Shown one piece after another: positions 35,322 to 43,637 of a DNA stretch of 64,000 nucleotides; the first letter of the stretch is position 1, and each line of letters begins with the position of its first letter. The DNA is from JAAXHB01 sp965214945 (GTDB lineage Bacteria > Actinomycetota > Acidimicrobiia > Acidimicrobiales > Aldehydirespiratoraceae), in NCBI GenBank assembly GCA_965214945.1, contig OZ244029.1:1-64000 (forward strand), read 5' to 3'. The translations under genes and the position numbers were made by a program. The notes under the pieces are model-generated. The model was not told the DNA's origin. It ran no database searches and saw only the letters and a list, made by a program, of their open reading frames with translations.

Positions 35322-35909
35322 TCACTCTTTGCGGGCCACGACTATGGCGCCTATCAGAGCTGCCAGCAGCAGCACGGAGACCGCCTCGAAGGCCACGATG
35401 TACTGGCTGAATATGGCGTCGGATACCACCTCGAAGCGCTGAGGCTGGTCGATCACCACCCGTGTGTCGGAGAAGCTGTCCAACAGGGCCACGCCCATCA
35501 CCACTGCCAGCAGCACCGCCACCAGAGCGGCGATGAAGCGCTTTTCGCCGGCGGCGGAGTCGTCGTCTCCCATCGAGGCCCGCGTCAGCATCACCCCAAA
35601 AAGGAACAGCACGATGATCGCGCCTATGTACACCAGCACTTGAGTGACGGCGACAAATTCCGAACCGAGCAGGATGAACTGAACCGCCGCTCCCGCTAGC
35701 ACCAGCACAAGCCACAGCGCGGCGCGCACCACGTTTCGGGTGGTGACGCAGCGCACCGCGGCGACGATCATCACCACTGCCGTCACGGCGAAGAACACGT
35801 TCTGCGCCACGAACAGGTCGCCGCCGTCGGAGGCCGCGGCCAGAACGTCCAGCGGCTCAGACAGGCCTGTTGCGACCTCGGCGACCGACTGGGCGGCCGC
35901 TGAGATCAT
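35322..35909 (-). CDS. nuoJ: NADH-quinone oxidoreductase subunit J
   Basis: 195 residues from the ATG at 35909, which overlaps the nuoI stop codon (ATGA). Five helices, with the family motif AVTQVLVYIGAIIVLFLFGV that forms the pi-bulge helix of TM3. The frame is open upstream into nuoI, but the overlapping ATG gives the usual length. Confidence 0.95.
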   Translation of the reverse strand: MISAAAQSVAEVATGLSEPLDVLAAASDGGDLFVAQNVFFAVTAVVMIVAAVRCVTTRNVVRAALWLVLVLAGAAVQFILLGSEFVAVTQVLVYIGAIIVLFLFGVMLTRASMGDDDSAAGEKRFIAALVAVLLAVVMGVALLDSFSDTRVVIDQPQRFEVVSDAIFSQYIVAFEAVSVLLLAALIGAIVVARKE

Positions 35910-36448
35910 GTGGGGGGCACCTTGAGCTTCTTGGCTGTCGATCCGGCCTCGTAGTTCTCGAAGTCCGGGACGGTCTCCATCCACTCGCCGAGCCGAGACT
36001 GGTCGTGCAGCAGGTCCGCGATGCGCGGCTCGGAGTACTCATATTCGGGGCTCCAGAACAGCGCCTCGAACGGGCAGACCTCCACGCAGATCCCGCAGTA
36101 CATGCACAGCGCGTAGTCGATGTCGAAGCGGTCGAGGATGTTGACCTGGCGGGGCTTGCCGCCGGGCCGTCGGGGTGGAGCCTTCTCCTTGTGGCCCTCG
36201 ATGTAGATGCACCAGTCCGGGCATTCGCGGGCGCACAGCATGCACGCCGTGCAGTTGCCCTCGTGCAATGCGATCACGCCGCGGGCTCTGGTGGGCGGCG
36301 ACTCTTTCACGTGCGGGTACTGAACGGTGGCCGCTCCCTTGGTGGGCGCGGGCACCAGCGTCTTGAGGCCCCGCTTAGGGAACACCGTGCGGGCCACGGT
36401 GGCGCCGGTGACCTTCAGGCCCTTGGCCAGACCCGGTATCAGGCCCAT
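35906..36448 (-). CDS. nuoI: NADH-quinone oxidoreductase subunit I (2 x [4Fe-4S])
   Basis: 180 residues from the ATG at 36448; a GTG directly before it (36451) is in frame. Two ferredoxin cluster motifs are present, CTACMLCARECP and CMYCGICVEVCP, which carry clusters N6a and N6b towards NuoB. The ATG overlaps the TGA of a possible 23-codon upstream ORF. The preceding 305 bp separates it from nuoH, unlike the tight packing elsewhere in this operon. Confidence 0.97.
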   Translation of the reverse strand: MGLIPGLAKGLKVTGATVARTVFPKRGLKTLVPAPTKGAATVQYPHVKESPPTRARGVIALHEGNCTACMLCARECPDWCIYIEGHKEKAPPRRPGGKPRQVNILDRFDIDYALCMYCGICVEVCPFEALFWSPEYEYSEPRIADLLHDQSRLGEWMETVPDFENYEAGSTAKKLKVPPT

Positions 36449-36519
36449 CACACCACCTCAAGCATGCCGGTAACGACCTGACCCCGACGACGAGGCGGGT
36501 TGCTCACTAGCTTCGACAC
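36448..36519 (-). CDS. Possible 23-codon upstream ORF coupled to nuoI
   Basis: From a GTG at 36519 the frame reads VSKLVSNPPRRRGQVVTGML followed by three residues and a TGA that overlaps the nuoI ATG (TGATG). Its start sits 8 nt after TAGGCT, exactly as at nuoA, within a stretch nearly identical to the nuoA promoter and start. It could serve for translational coupling from a leaderless transcript. Not recognised as a protein family. Confidence 0.35.
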   Translation of the reverse strand: MSKLVSNPPRRRGQVVTGMLEVV

Positions 36520-36753
36520 GGGCCGCAAGCCTACCGAACCTCCCGGCGCGGTCCACGACGCCGGCGCCTTTTCCAGCGGGAGGGTAGAGCCACACCTACT
36601 AATCCCCTTCAATCTCCGCCGGTTGGTCTGCGGATTCCGATTTGTTCTCTGCGCTGGCCGTTGAGGCAGGAACCTGCCAAGGTCTTGACAGGCATTACCC
36701 GAAACTGGCAGTTCTGGCAGGTGCTGTGGTCAGGTTGTGGGAGCGTGTCGTGG
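36520..36753 (-). promoter_or_regulatory. nuoH-nuoI spacer with duplicated promoter core and palindromes
   Basis: TAGGCT (minus strand, plus coordinates 36528-36533) begins a 20-bp stretch that matches the nuoA start region at all but one base. Further upstream are a palindrome GGCAGG-AA-CCTGCC (36665-36678) and two direct CTGGCAG copies (36705-36711, 36714-36720), which could be regulator sites. No gene seen. Confidence 0.45.
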
Positions 36754-37806
36754 TCAGACGGCGACCTTGAGAATACCTGTCACGACAATATTGGCCAGCG
36801 TCAGAGGCACCAGGTACTTCCATGCGAGCTTCTGCAGCTGGTCTTCGCGAAAGCGCGGAAACGTGAACCGGAACCAGAAGATGAGGAACGACAGAACTAC
36901 CACCTTGCCGACCAGCACCAGCGGGCCGATCACATTGAACAGGTCGCTTGCCGGATCGATTCCAGGCACGTACCAGCCCCCTAGGAACAGCACCGCGGCG
37001 ATGGCTGAGAACACACCGGCGGTGGCGAACTCGCCGATGAAGAACAGCAGAAACCTCAGGCCCGAGTATTCGGTCATGTAGCCGGTGACTAGCTCAGACT
37101 CGGCTACGGGCATGTCGAAGGGCGTCTGCGTGAGTTCGGCTTGCATGGCGATCATGAACACTGCGAAGCCGACGAACTGTGTGATCACATAAGGGTTGCC
37201 GATGCCGCCCCAGCCGAATATCTCGCCATTGGCCTGCGCCAGGACGATGCCCTGCATGTTCATAGTGCCGGCCTGGATCACCACGCCGACCACGGCCAGC
37301 AGCAGCGGCAGCTCATAGGCGATCAGCTGGCCAGTGGCCCGCAGCCCGCCGAGCAGCGAGTATTTTGAGGCAGACCCCCAGCCGGCCATGAGGATGCCGA
37401 TTACCGACACCGAACTCACCGCCATCGCAAGGTAGATGCCGAGGTCGTTGGAGATGAACCAGGCGTCGGGCCCGCCCGGCAGCACCACCACAAGCAAGAA
37501 CGTCGACACCAGCACGACGAACGGCGCCGCGGAGAACACGAACCGGTCAGCGCGGCGGGGGATGATGTCTTCCTTCTGGAGGAACTTGCCCACCTCGGCC
37601 AGGAGCTGGAGCGAGCCGTAGGGGCCGGCTTCCATCGGGCCGAGCCGGCTTTGCATGAAGCTCACCATCTTGAACAGGTGGGCGTAGACGAGCGTGCCCG
37701 CCACCAGTAGCACCGCGGCCAGGCCAACCACGACCCGCAGCGACGTCTGCTGCCAGTAGGCAAGCTCGGCCAGTGCGCCTGCCGGCAGCAGCACAGAAAG
37801 GCTCAT
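36754..37806 (-). CDS. nuoH: NADH-quinone oxidoreductase subunit H
   Basis: 350 residues, about eight helices. It has the quinone-channel segments SRLGPMEAGPYGSLQLLAEV, then SKYSLLGGLRATGQLIAYEL and AELTQTPFDMPVAESELVTG, plus the conserved EYSGLRFLLFF. It starts only 90 bp after nuoD, so the nuoE, nuoF and nuoG genes that usually lie between are absent here. Confidence 0.97.
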   Translation of the reverse strand: MSLSVLLPAGALAELAYWQQTSLRVVVGLAAVLLVAGTLVYAHLFKMVSFMQSRLGPMEAGPYGSLQLLAEVGKFLQKEDIIPRRADRFVFSAAPFVVLVSTFLLVVVLPGGPDAWFISNDLGIYLAMAVSSVSVIGILMAGWGSASKYSLLGGLRATGQLIAYELPLLLAVVGVVIQAGTMNMQGIVLAQANGEIFGWGGIGNPYVITQFVGFAVFMIAMQAELTQTPFDMPVAESELVTGYMTEYSGLRFLLFFIGEFATAGVFSAIAAVLFLGGWYVPGIDPASDLFNVIGPLVLVGKVVVLSFLIFWFRFTFPRFREDQLQKLAWKYLVPLTLANIVVTGILKVAV

Positions 37807-37896
37807 CGCCGCCCGCCCGCGGCGGTGGGGCTGGAAGAACTCAGCTGTCCGAGCACAACCGGCGGCTCCAGCGTGCTCATCGGTTTACACCTGCGT

Positions 37897-39093
37897 TCAC
37901 CGGTCGATGTCTCCGAGGATGAAGTAAAGGCTTCCTAGGATGGTGATGATGTCGGGCACGTAGACGCCTTTGAGCAACCACGGCGTGATCGACACGTTCG
38001 AGAACGACGCCGAGCGGATTTTTACCCGAAACGGCACCAGCCCGCCCTGCGACACCACGTAGTATCCCATCACGCCGAGCGGGTTCTCGGTCTCGGCGTA
38101 GGCCTCGCCCGCGGGCACCTTGATGATGCGCGGTACTTTGGCCATGATCGGCCCCGGCGGGATGTCGTCGAGGAGATGGTCGACGATCCGGGTGGCCTCG
38201 CGGGTCTCCTGGAGGCGCACCCAGAATCTGGCGAACGAGTCACCGTCGGGATGGGTCCACACCTTCCAGTCGACTTGGTCGTGAACTAGGCCGCAGGGGT
38301 TGTCGCGGCGCACGTCCCAGTCCACCCCTGAGGCCCGGATGTTGGCGCCGGACAACCCGTAGGCGAGGCCCACCTCTGGGGGCACCACGCCGATACCGCG
38401 GGTGCGGGCCTGGAAGATCTCGTTGCCTTCTACCAGCTCCGATATCTGGTCGCAGAACGTGCGGATCTTGCGCATAGCCGAGCGGGTCTCTGCCACCCAG
38501 CCCGCCGGGAGATCGTCCAGGAGGCCACCGATGCGATCGAAATTGGGGTGGAAGCGCCCGCCGGTGGCGGCTTCGATCTGGTTGAGCACATGCTCGCGGT
38601 CTCTGAAGGCAAAGAACACCGGCGTGATGGCGCCCACCTGCACGGCCATGTCGCCCAGGAACAGCGTGATGTTGGCGATACGGCTCAGCTCGAAGAGGAT
38701 CGTGCGGATCCACTGCGCCCGCGGCGGGGCTTCGACTCCCATCAGGCGCTCCGCGGCGAGGATGAACGGCACTTCGTTAGCGAAGCTGCCGAGCCAGTCG
38801 ATACGGTTTATGAGCGTGGTGACCTGCGGGTAGGTGCGCACCTCGGCCAGCTTCTCGTAGCCGCGGTGCATGTAGCCCATCACCGGCTCGGCGCTTACCA
38901 CCTGCTCGCCGTCGAGCTTGGCGACGATCCGCAACGTGCCGTGCGTGGCCGGGTGCTGGGGGCCGATGTTGAGTGTCATGCCCTCGGTCTCGATCTCGAG
39001 GTTGACGCGGGCGTCGGCGGCCTGGGCCGCGATGTAGCGGAGCTGGTGCTGTGCGGGCGGCGCGCCTGGGGCGGGGGCAGCAGGTGCCGTCAC
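37897..39093 (-). CDS. nuoD: NADH-quinone oxidoreductase subunit D
   Basis: 398 residues, GTG at 39093. It has the quinone-site segment MTLNIGPQHPATHGTLRIV and the segment GYMHRGYEKLAEVRTYPQ, with Arg77 equivalent to the NDUFS2 arginine methylated by NDUFAF7. The C-terminus ends LGSLYFILGDIDR as in typical NuoD. The first 30 residues are Ala/Pro-rich. Belongs to the quinone-reducing Q module. Confidence 0.96.
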   Translation of the reverse strand: MTAPAAPAPGAPPAQHQLRYIAAQAADARVNLEIETEGMTLNIGPQHPATHGTLRIVAKLDGEQVVSAEPVMGYMHRGYEKLAEVRTYPQVTTLINRIDWLGSFANEVPFILAAERLMGVEAPPRAQWIRTILFELSRIANITLFLGDMAVQVGAITPVFFAFRDREHVLNQIEAATGGRFHPNFDRIGGLLDDLPAGWVAETRSAMRKIRTFCDQISELVEGNEIFQARTRGIGVVPPEVGLAYGLSGANIRASGVDWDVRRDNPCGLVHDQVDWKVWTHPDGDSFARFWVRLQETREATRIVDHLLDDIPPGPIMAKVPRIIKVPAGEAYAETENPLGVMGYYVVSQGGLVPFRVKIRSASFSNVSITPWLLKGVYVPDIITILGSLYFILGDIDR

Positions 39094-39172
39094 CGGCCGG
39101 CGTCCTCGTCTCCGGTGCGGAAAGCGGCCGCCACAGGAGTCAGCTCCGGCGTGGGCGGGGCGGAGGCGGCCA

Positions 39173-39898
39173 TCAGGCGCCGTTCTCCTCGGGCATCAGC
39201 TCCATGTCGACTATCCCCGGCCAGGGCTTCACCTGGCGGGCCAGAAGCGGGTAGTCCTTGCGCAGCGGGTTGCCCTCGAACTCGCCTGGCAGGTACAGGT
39301 GGCGCAGTCCTGGATGGCCGTCGAAGCCGATGCCGAACATCTCCCAAGCCTCGCGCTCGTGCCAGTCGGCTCCGGCGTACACCGGCACCCAGCTCTGGGC
39401 TCGCAGGTCGTCGTCCGGCAGGTCGGCCTTCACGAACACCGAGCGGTGCGCACGCACGTCGTTCACCCGTGCGAGCAGCTGGAAGCGGGTGTCGCCGCCC
39501 GCCACGCCAGTCTGCTCGGGTGGGGCAGGCTTCGGGTCGGGCGGTTCGAGCGCGTTGTCTACGGCGCTGTCCATGTCGCGCCCGAACGGCGACGGCATCC
39601 AGTCGATAGCCGACAAGAAGTTGAAGAAGTCGAAGCCCTCGTCCTGGCGCAGCCACGCGGCGGTCTCACCCCAGGCGTCTCGGCAGACGCGCAGCCATGT
39701 GCCCCCGGGCGCGCCGCCGGCCTTGCCGGCTTCGTCGGGGCCGGTCGCAAGGTCTGAGTGCCATTCCACCAGCGCCTCACCGAACTCACTGCGGGCGCGG
39801 CCTATCAGCGCCTCGGCCGCCTCCCGCCTGGCGGCGCCACGGGCCGCGGACGCTGCAGCGCCGGAGCCGTCTGTGTCATGTGACGACAATCGGCTCAC
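39173..39898 (-). CDS. nuoC: NADH-quinone oxidoreductase subunit C
   Basis: 241 residues from a GTG at 39898; a TTG at 39889 with GGAAGG 9 nt upstream is an equally good start. It overlaps nuoB by 23 bp. The C-terminal signature is typical of the 30-kDa subunit: YAGADWHEREAWEMFGIGF, then GHPGLRHLYLPGEFEGNPLR. A hydrophilic insertion at about residues 105-135 (Pro/Asp/Glu-rich) is not usual in the family. Confidence 0.93.
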   Translation of the reverse strand: MSRLSSHDTDGSGAAASAARGAARREAAEALIGRARSEFGEALVEWHSDLATGPDEAGKAGGAPGGTWLRVCRDAWGETAAWLRQDEGFDFFNFLSAIDWMPSPFGRDMDSAVDNALEPPDPKPAPPEQTGVAGGDTRFQLLARVNDVRAHRSVFVKADLPDDDLRAQSWVPVYAGADWHEREAWEMFGIGFDGHPGLRHLYLPGEFEGNPLRKDYPLLARQVKPWPGIVDMELMPEENGA

Positions 39899-40376
39899 CC
39901 TTCCAGCGTTCGCTCATGTCCTCGTTCTGGATGCGCTCCTGAAGCATCACGATGCCCTCGAGCAGCGCCTCCGGCCGGGGCGGGCAACCCGGCACGTACA
40001 CGTCCACCGGCACAATCTGGTCGACGCCCTTGGTGACCGAGTAGCTGTCCCAATAGGGGCCGCCGCAGTTTGCGCACGAACCCATCGAGATCACGTACTT
40101 CGGGTCGGGCATCTGCTCATACAGGCGGCGCACCGACGGGGCCATCTTGTCGGTGACAGTGCCGGAAATCACCACGAGGTCGGCCTGTCGGGGGCTGGCT
40201 GGAAGCGGAATCACGCCGAGGCGCATCACGTCGTAGCGGGGCGAGCCGAACGCGGCGCCCATCTCGATGGCGCAGCACGCCAGCCCCCACTGGTACACCC
40301 ACAGCGAGTACTTGCGGCTCATGTTGAGCAGTGTCGACAGCGGCTTGGGGATCTTGCCCGACTCGACCAGGCCCAT
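39876..40376 (-). CDS. nuoB: NADH-quinone oxidoreductase subunit B ([4Fe-4S] N2)
   Basis: 166 residues. Cysteines that bind cluster N2 are in WGLACCAIEMG (adjacent Cys pair), GSCANCGG and VPGCPPRPEAL. Normal length. It lies 71 bp after nuoA. Confidence 0.97.
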   Translation of the reverse strand: MGLVESGKIPKPLSTLLNMSRKYSLWVYQWGLACCAIEMGAAFGSPRYDVMRLGVIPLPASPRQADLVVISGTVTDKMAPSVRRLYEQMPDPKYVISMGSCANCGGPYWDSYSVTKGVDQIVPVDVYVPGCPPRPEALLEGIVMLQERIQNEDMSERWKGEPIVVT

Positions 40377-40447
40377 TCAGTTTCCTTCGACCCTGCTGCC
40401 GGTGCCGGCTGTACCCGTTTCAGCGTTCCGGCGTCCCCTGGCCCCGG

Positions 40448-40813
40448 TTAGACCCATTTCAGCATCCCCTTGCGCCAGGCGTAGAACAGCCCGAGCAGCA
40501 AAATGAAGATAAAGATTGCCATCTCCACCAGGCCGAACAGCCCGTAGGCCTCCAGTCGAGCCGCCCACGGGAAGATGAACACGGCCTCCACGTCGAACAG
40601 CACGAACAGCAGCGCGAACACGTAGTAGCGGATGTTGGCCTGCGACCACATGTCGCCGACGGGATCGACGCCCGATTCGTAGTTCTCCAGCTTCTGTGGG
40701 GTGGGCTTCGACGGGCGCAGGACGCGTCCTAGCCCGAGAAATGCGCCGACCACGCCGACGCCGAGAGCGCCGAAGATGCCGACGGTCAGGTATGTGCGCA
40801 GGAACTCCGACAC
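40448..40813 (-). CDS. nuoA: NADH-quinone oxidoreductase subunit A
   Basis: 121 residues from the GTG at 40813 (begins with the codons for SEFLRTYLTVGIFGALGV after the start). Three helices, with KLENYESGVDPVGDMWSQ and YYVFALLFVLFDVEAVFIFP. An upstream ATG at 40852 would add 13 unlikely residues and would lie before the -10 box. First gene of the operon, probably read from a leaderless mRNA. Confidence 0.95.
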   Translation of the reverse strand: MSEFLRTYLTVGIFGALGVGVVGAFLGLGRVLRPSKPTPQKLENYESGVDPVGDMWSQANIRYYVFALLFVLFDVEAVFIFPWAARLEAYGLFGLVEMAIFIFILLLGLFYAWRKGMLKWV

Positions 40814-40821
40814 GGACCGCA

Positions 40822-40827
40822 AGCCTA
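40822..40827 (-). promoter_or_regulatory. -10 box of the nuo operon (leaderless nuoA)
   Basis: TAGGCT on the minus strand lies 8 nt before the nuoA GTG at 40813. The stretch from two bases upstream of this box through the first nuoA codons recurs almost unchanged before nuoI. Confidence 0.5.
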
Positions 40828-40955
40828 CCCACCAGCCAGTCGTGCGCCCCATTGACCGGATGCCTGCTCAGGTGGCTGCCAAGTCTTGTGAGGCGGCGTT
40901 CGCCTACTGGACGCCACCAGCCCTTATGCGCGGGCGTGCCCTGAGGTGGTGTTGT

Positions 40956-42875
40956 CTAGTCCGGTGCCGTTACTGCCTCGGTGCCTGTGCGCGGGCGCGC
41001 CCTAGAGGCGCAGTCGACCACCATGTCGAGCGCCGAGACCACGTCTGCGTGGACTTCGTGCGCCTCAAGATGGCGGGCGAGCCGGGGGTAGTCCAGCCCG
41101 CGCATAGCACCCGCCGGGCCGAGTTCTGCGCGCAGCGCCTCGTATGCGGGAGCGAGCACCTGTCTGCTGATGTCGGCTTCACGCCAATAGCGGTCATCGA
41201 GGCTGGCCAGCGCGGCGGGCGGCACCAGATCACGGATCGCGCCCTCGGCTGCCTGACGCAAGCGGTTCGCCGTCTGCTGTGGGAACAGGCTGGTCTGGGT
41301 TGAAGGCCGTGCCGGTGTTTCGGCATCGGCCAGGGTGGACAGCTCGTCGGCATAGCGGAGCAGCGTCACAGACGGCAACAGGTAGCTCTCCATCGCGCGG
41401 CGGGGCAACATCACTTCTGTCATGCCGGCTCCTGCCAGGCCGTCGGCTCTCAGACCGTCGGCCGTCGAGTCTTCGTCGACTGCAGCATCTTCGGTCGCGT
41501 CCTCGGCGGGTGCCTGGCCCGGCTGGGGATCGGGCGTCTGATCCCCGCGGTCGGCGCTTTTGAACACGGCTAGTCCGACGAGATCGGGCTTCGCGGCCCG
41601 CAGCCGGCTGAAATGCGCACGTGCGCTGTCAGCCTGGTCGCCCACGCAGCACACGAACGGCCGCTCCAGACAGCTGGCAGCCTCGTGTCTGCAGGCTCGG
41701 GCGAGGGCCCGCAGCACGGCCACATCACCGGGCGCGGCCACATAGAGAACAAACCCGGTGCTCTCAGCCTGGCAGTAGTTGTCGAAGCCGACATCCCGTA
41801 TCGCGGCGCGCACTTCGAGCCTATTAGGGAGCGGGTGGGGACGGCCCGCGAACACCACCACTTTGTCGCCCAGGCCGGCGGCAGCGCGTGCCGCGGCTTC
41901 TTCCAGCATCGTCTCAGAGTGCGACGCAGCGATGATCTGCGTGGCGCGCTCATCGGCGGCGGCGCTCAACAGCCCATAGACCTGGCGCTGGCGCAGTGGC
42001 CCGGTGTGCGCTCCGAGTTCGTCCACCAGCACCACGCTGCCGGGGTAGAGTTCCAGGAATGCCAGCAGCAGCAAGGTCTGCTGCATTCCCCGGCCCGATG
42101 CCACAAGGTCTAGTTGTGACCCCTGAGGCGTGCGATATGTCAGCTTCAGCTCACCACGCCCCGGATCGAGCGTCGGGCGGTCGAGCCGAGCGCCGAATAG
42201 CTTCCTGATGTGGGCTGTGACGGCGTCCCATCTCTCGGCGCCGTCGGGCAGTTCGGTCACCTTCCAGCAGAGATTGCGCAGCACCTCGGCGGTGCGCCCT
42301 TCGGCGAGCCGGACGTCTATGGCGCCCTGGTCGAACCTCGTCTCGTGAGCAGTCAGGCGCGACATCGGCCCCAGCAGCTCCAAGCTGACGGCCTGCGCCT
42401 CAGCGGGCACCTCCATTCGCCGTTCGCCGTCATCGTCGAGGCGCAGCGGGCGGCACGAGAAGCTTTCGGAGTTGACATAGTGGAACTCCATGCCGCAGCT
42501 CCAGTCGGTTCCGTCGGTCACGCCATCGATGATTAACTCGATGCGGATGTTGCGTATACCCGTGAGCTTTCCGTAGCCGTCGCGTGGCGACTCGCGGACG
42601 TTCAGGTGACGCCAAAGATGCCGGGAATGCGGCACCGGCAAGCCTGTGAGGTCGTTGCGATTGATCACCACGCCCGGCCTGTTGTCGGGCTCCGTGCTGC
42701 GCGTGGCACCGCGCTTGTCTGTCCACCGGCGCAGCCCGAGATGCCAGAGCGCGAGCGCCTGAAGTGCGGTGGTCTTGCCCGAGTCGTTCGGCCCGACGAA
42801 CAACACCGGGTTTCCCAGGCCGATCTCTACGTTCCCGAAGCTCTTGAAATTGCGGACGGTCAATTTCGTGAGCAC
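40956..42875 (-). CDS. AAA/ABC-type ATPase with TOPRIM/DUF4435-like tail (defence candidate)
   Basis: 639 residues, GTG at 42875. The N-terminal part resembles OLD/RecF-type AAA ATPases: LTVRNFKSFGNVEIG, Walker A GPNDSGKTT (residues 28-36), an ABC-like signature LVASGRGMQQTLLLLAFLEL, Walker B SVVLVDELGAHTG, and a histidine switch IIAASHSETM. The C-terminal third has FVLYVAAPGDVAVLRAL, a degenerate match to the TOPRIM first strand; then LAVFKSADRGD; then LPRRAMESYLLPSVTLL, like the R-x-x-E-x-Y-L-L motif of DUF4435 proteins. An acidic linker lies between. Such ATPase plus TOPRIM-like pairs act in OLD/PARIS-type phage defence. The assignment is tentative because the TOPRIM acidic residues are not all visible. 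Confidence 0.6.
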   Translation of the reverse strand: MLTKLTVRNFKSFGNVEIGLGNPVLFVGPNDSGKTTALQALALWHLGLRRWTDKRGATRSTEPDNRPGVVINRNDLTGLPVPHSRHLWRHLNVRESPRDGYGKLTGIRNIRIELIIDGVTDGTDWSCGMEFHYVNSESFSCRPLRLDDDGERRMEVPAEAQAVSLELLGPMSRLTAHETRFDQGAIDVRLAEGRTAEVLRNLCWKVTELPDGAERWDAVTAHIRKLFGARLDRPTLDPGRGELKLTYRTPQGSQLDLVASGRGMQQTLLLLAFLELYPGSVVLVDELGAHTGPLRQRQVYGLLSAAADERATQIIAASHSETMLEEAAARAAAGLGDKVVVFAGRPHPLPNRLEVRAAIRDVGFDNYCQAESTGFVLYVAAPGDVAVLRALARACRHEAASCLERPFVCCVGDQADSARAHFSRLRAAKPDLVGLAVFKSADRGDQTPDPQPGQAPAEDATEDAAVDEDSTADGLRADGLAGAGMTEVMLPRRAMESYLLPSVTLLRYADELSTLADAETPARPSTQTSLFPQQTANRLRQAAEGAIRDLVPPAALASLDDRYWREADISRQVLAPAYEALRAELGPAGAMRGLDYPRLARHLEAHEVHADVVSALDMVVDCASRARPRTGTEAVTAPD

Positions 42876-43002
42876 ACGCTCACATTACACATCTAGACTT
42901 TTATGTGATTTCCCGTCACATATCAGCAAAAGTCGCACCAAATTCGCTTGGGTTGGAGGGCTTGCTGTGCTGCGACGAGCGGGGTGCGGTCGCGGGTGCA
43001 GG

Positions 43003-43464
43003 TCAGCCGAGCAGCATCACCCGGCGGGCCATCCACCATGAGGTGACCGACAACACCACAGCCGGGCCGCCACCCCAGGCGATTATCGAGAGACGCAGCA
43101 GGGCCGATTCGCCCAACGTGGGCACGGTCAGGACGTTGACTATGGTGACCACTGCCAGCACGGCGATCACCGCGGCGACCGCTTGGACGATCCGGCGAAG
43201 CCGCGGCACCACGTCAGCCGCCGGAGTCGTGCAGACGGTTACTGCCGCGCCCAGCAGCAGCACTCCTGTGAGAGCGTCCACATTAATGAGCGCGCCGTAG
43301 AGGTCGTTCCACCGCGTGTACGAGTCGCCGACAACCGCATGGCGGATCATCGGCGCAGCGAGATACAGCACGGCACTTGCCAGCAGCACCAGTGCCAGCA
43401 CCTCTCGGGCCTCGTCCCAGGGCACCGCCGCTGCCCGCAGGCCGTCTCCGCCCTTATCGCCCAT
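43003..43464 (-). CDS. Small four-helix membrane protein, unknown function
   Basis: Not recognised. 153 residues with four hydrophobic segments (about 22-40, 63-80, 90-112 and 120-148), the arrangement of DUF-type integral membrane proteins. It lies 127 bp upstream of the ATPase on the same strand. It might be a membrane effector partner of the ATPase or an unrelated gene. Confidence 0.6.
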   Translation of the reverse strand: MGDKGGDGLRAAAVPWDEAREVLALVLLASAVLYLAAPMIRHAVVGDSYTRWNDLYGALINVDALTGVLLLGAAVTVCTTPAADVVPRLRRIVQAVAAVIAVLAVVTIVNVLTVPTLGESALLRLSIIAWGGGPAVVLSVTSWWMARRVMLLG

Positions 43465-43637
43465 ATCCCAATGCTACCACCCCTGGCCTCCAGCCGCTGC
43501 AGCCGCTAGACATCTTCCCCCCAGCGTCCAGCCATGCTCCGGCTGTCTGTTTCTGGCTCAATGTTCCCGTAGAAGTTGGTGTGGCAAACCCCAGCGCGGC
43601 TATCGTCACGGCATAGCCTGAGGAGGAGGCGCAGACT

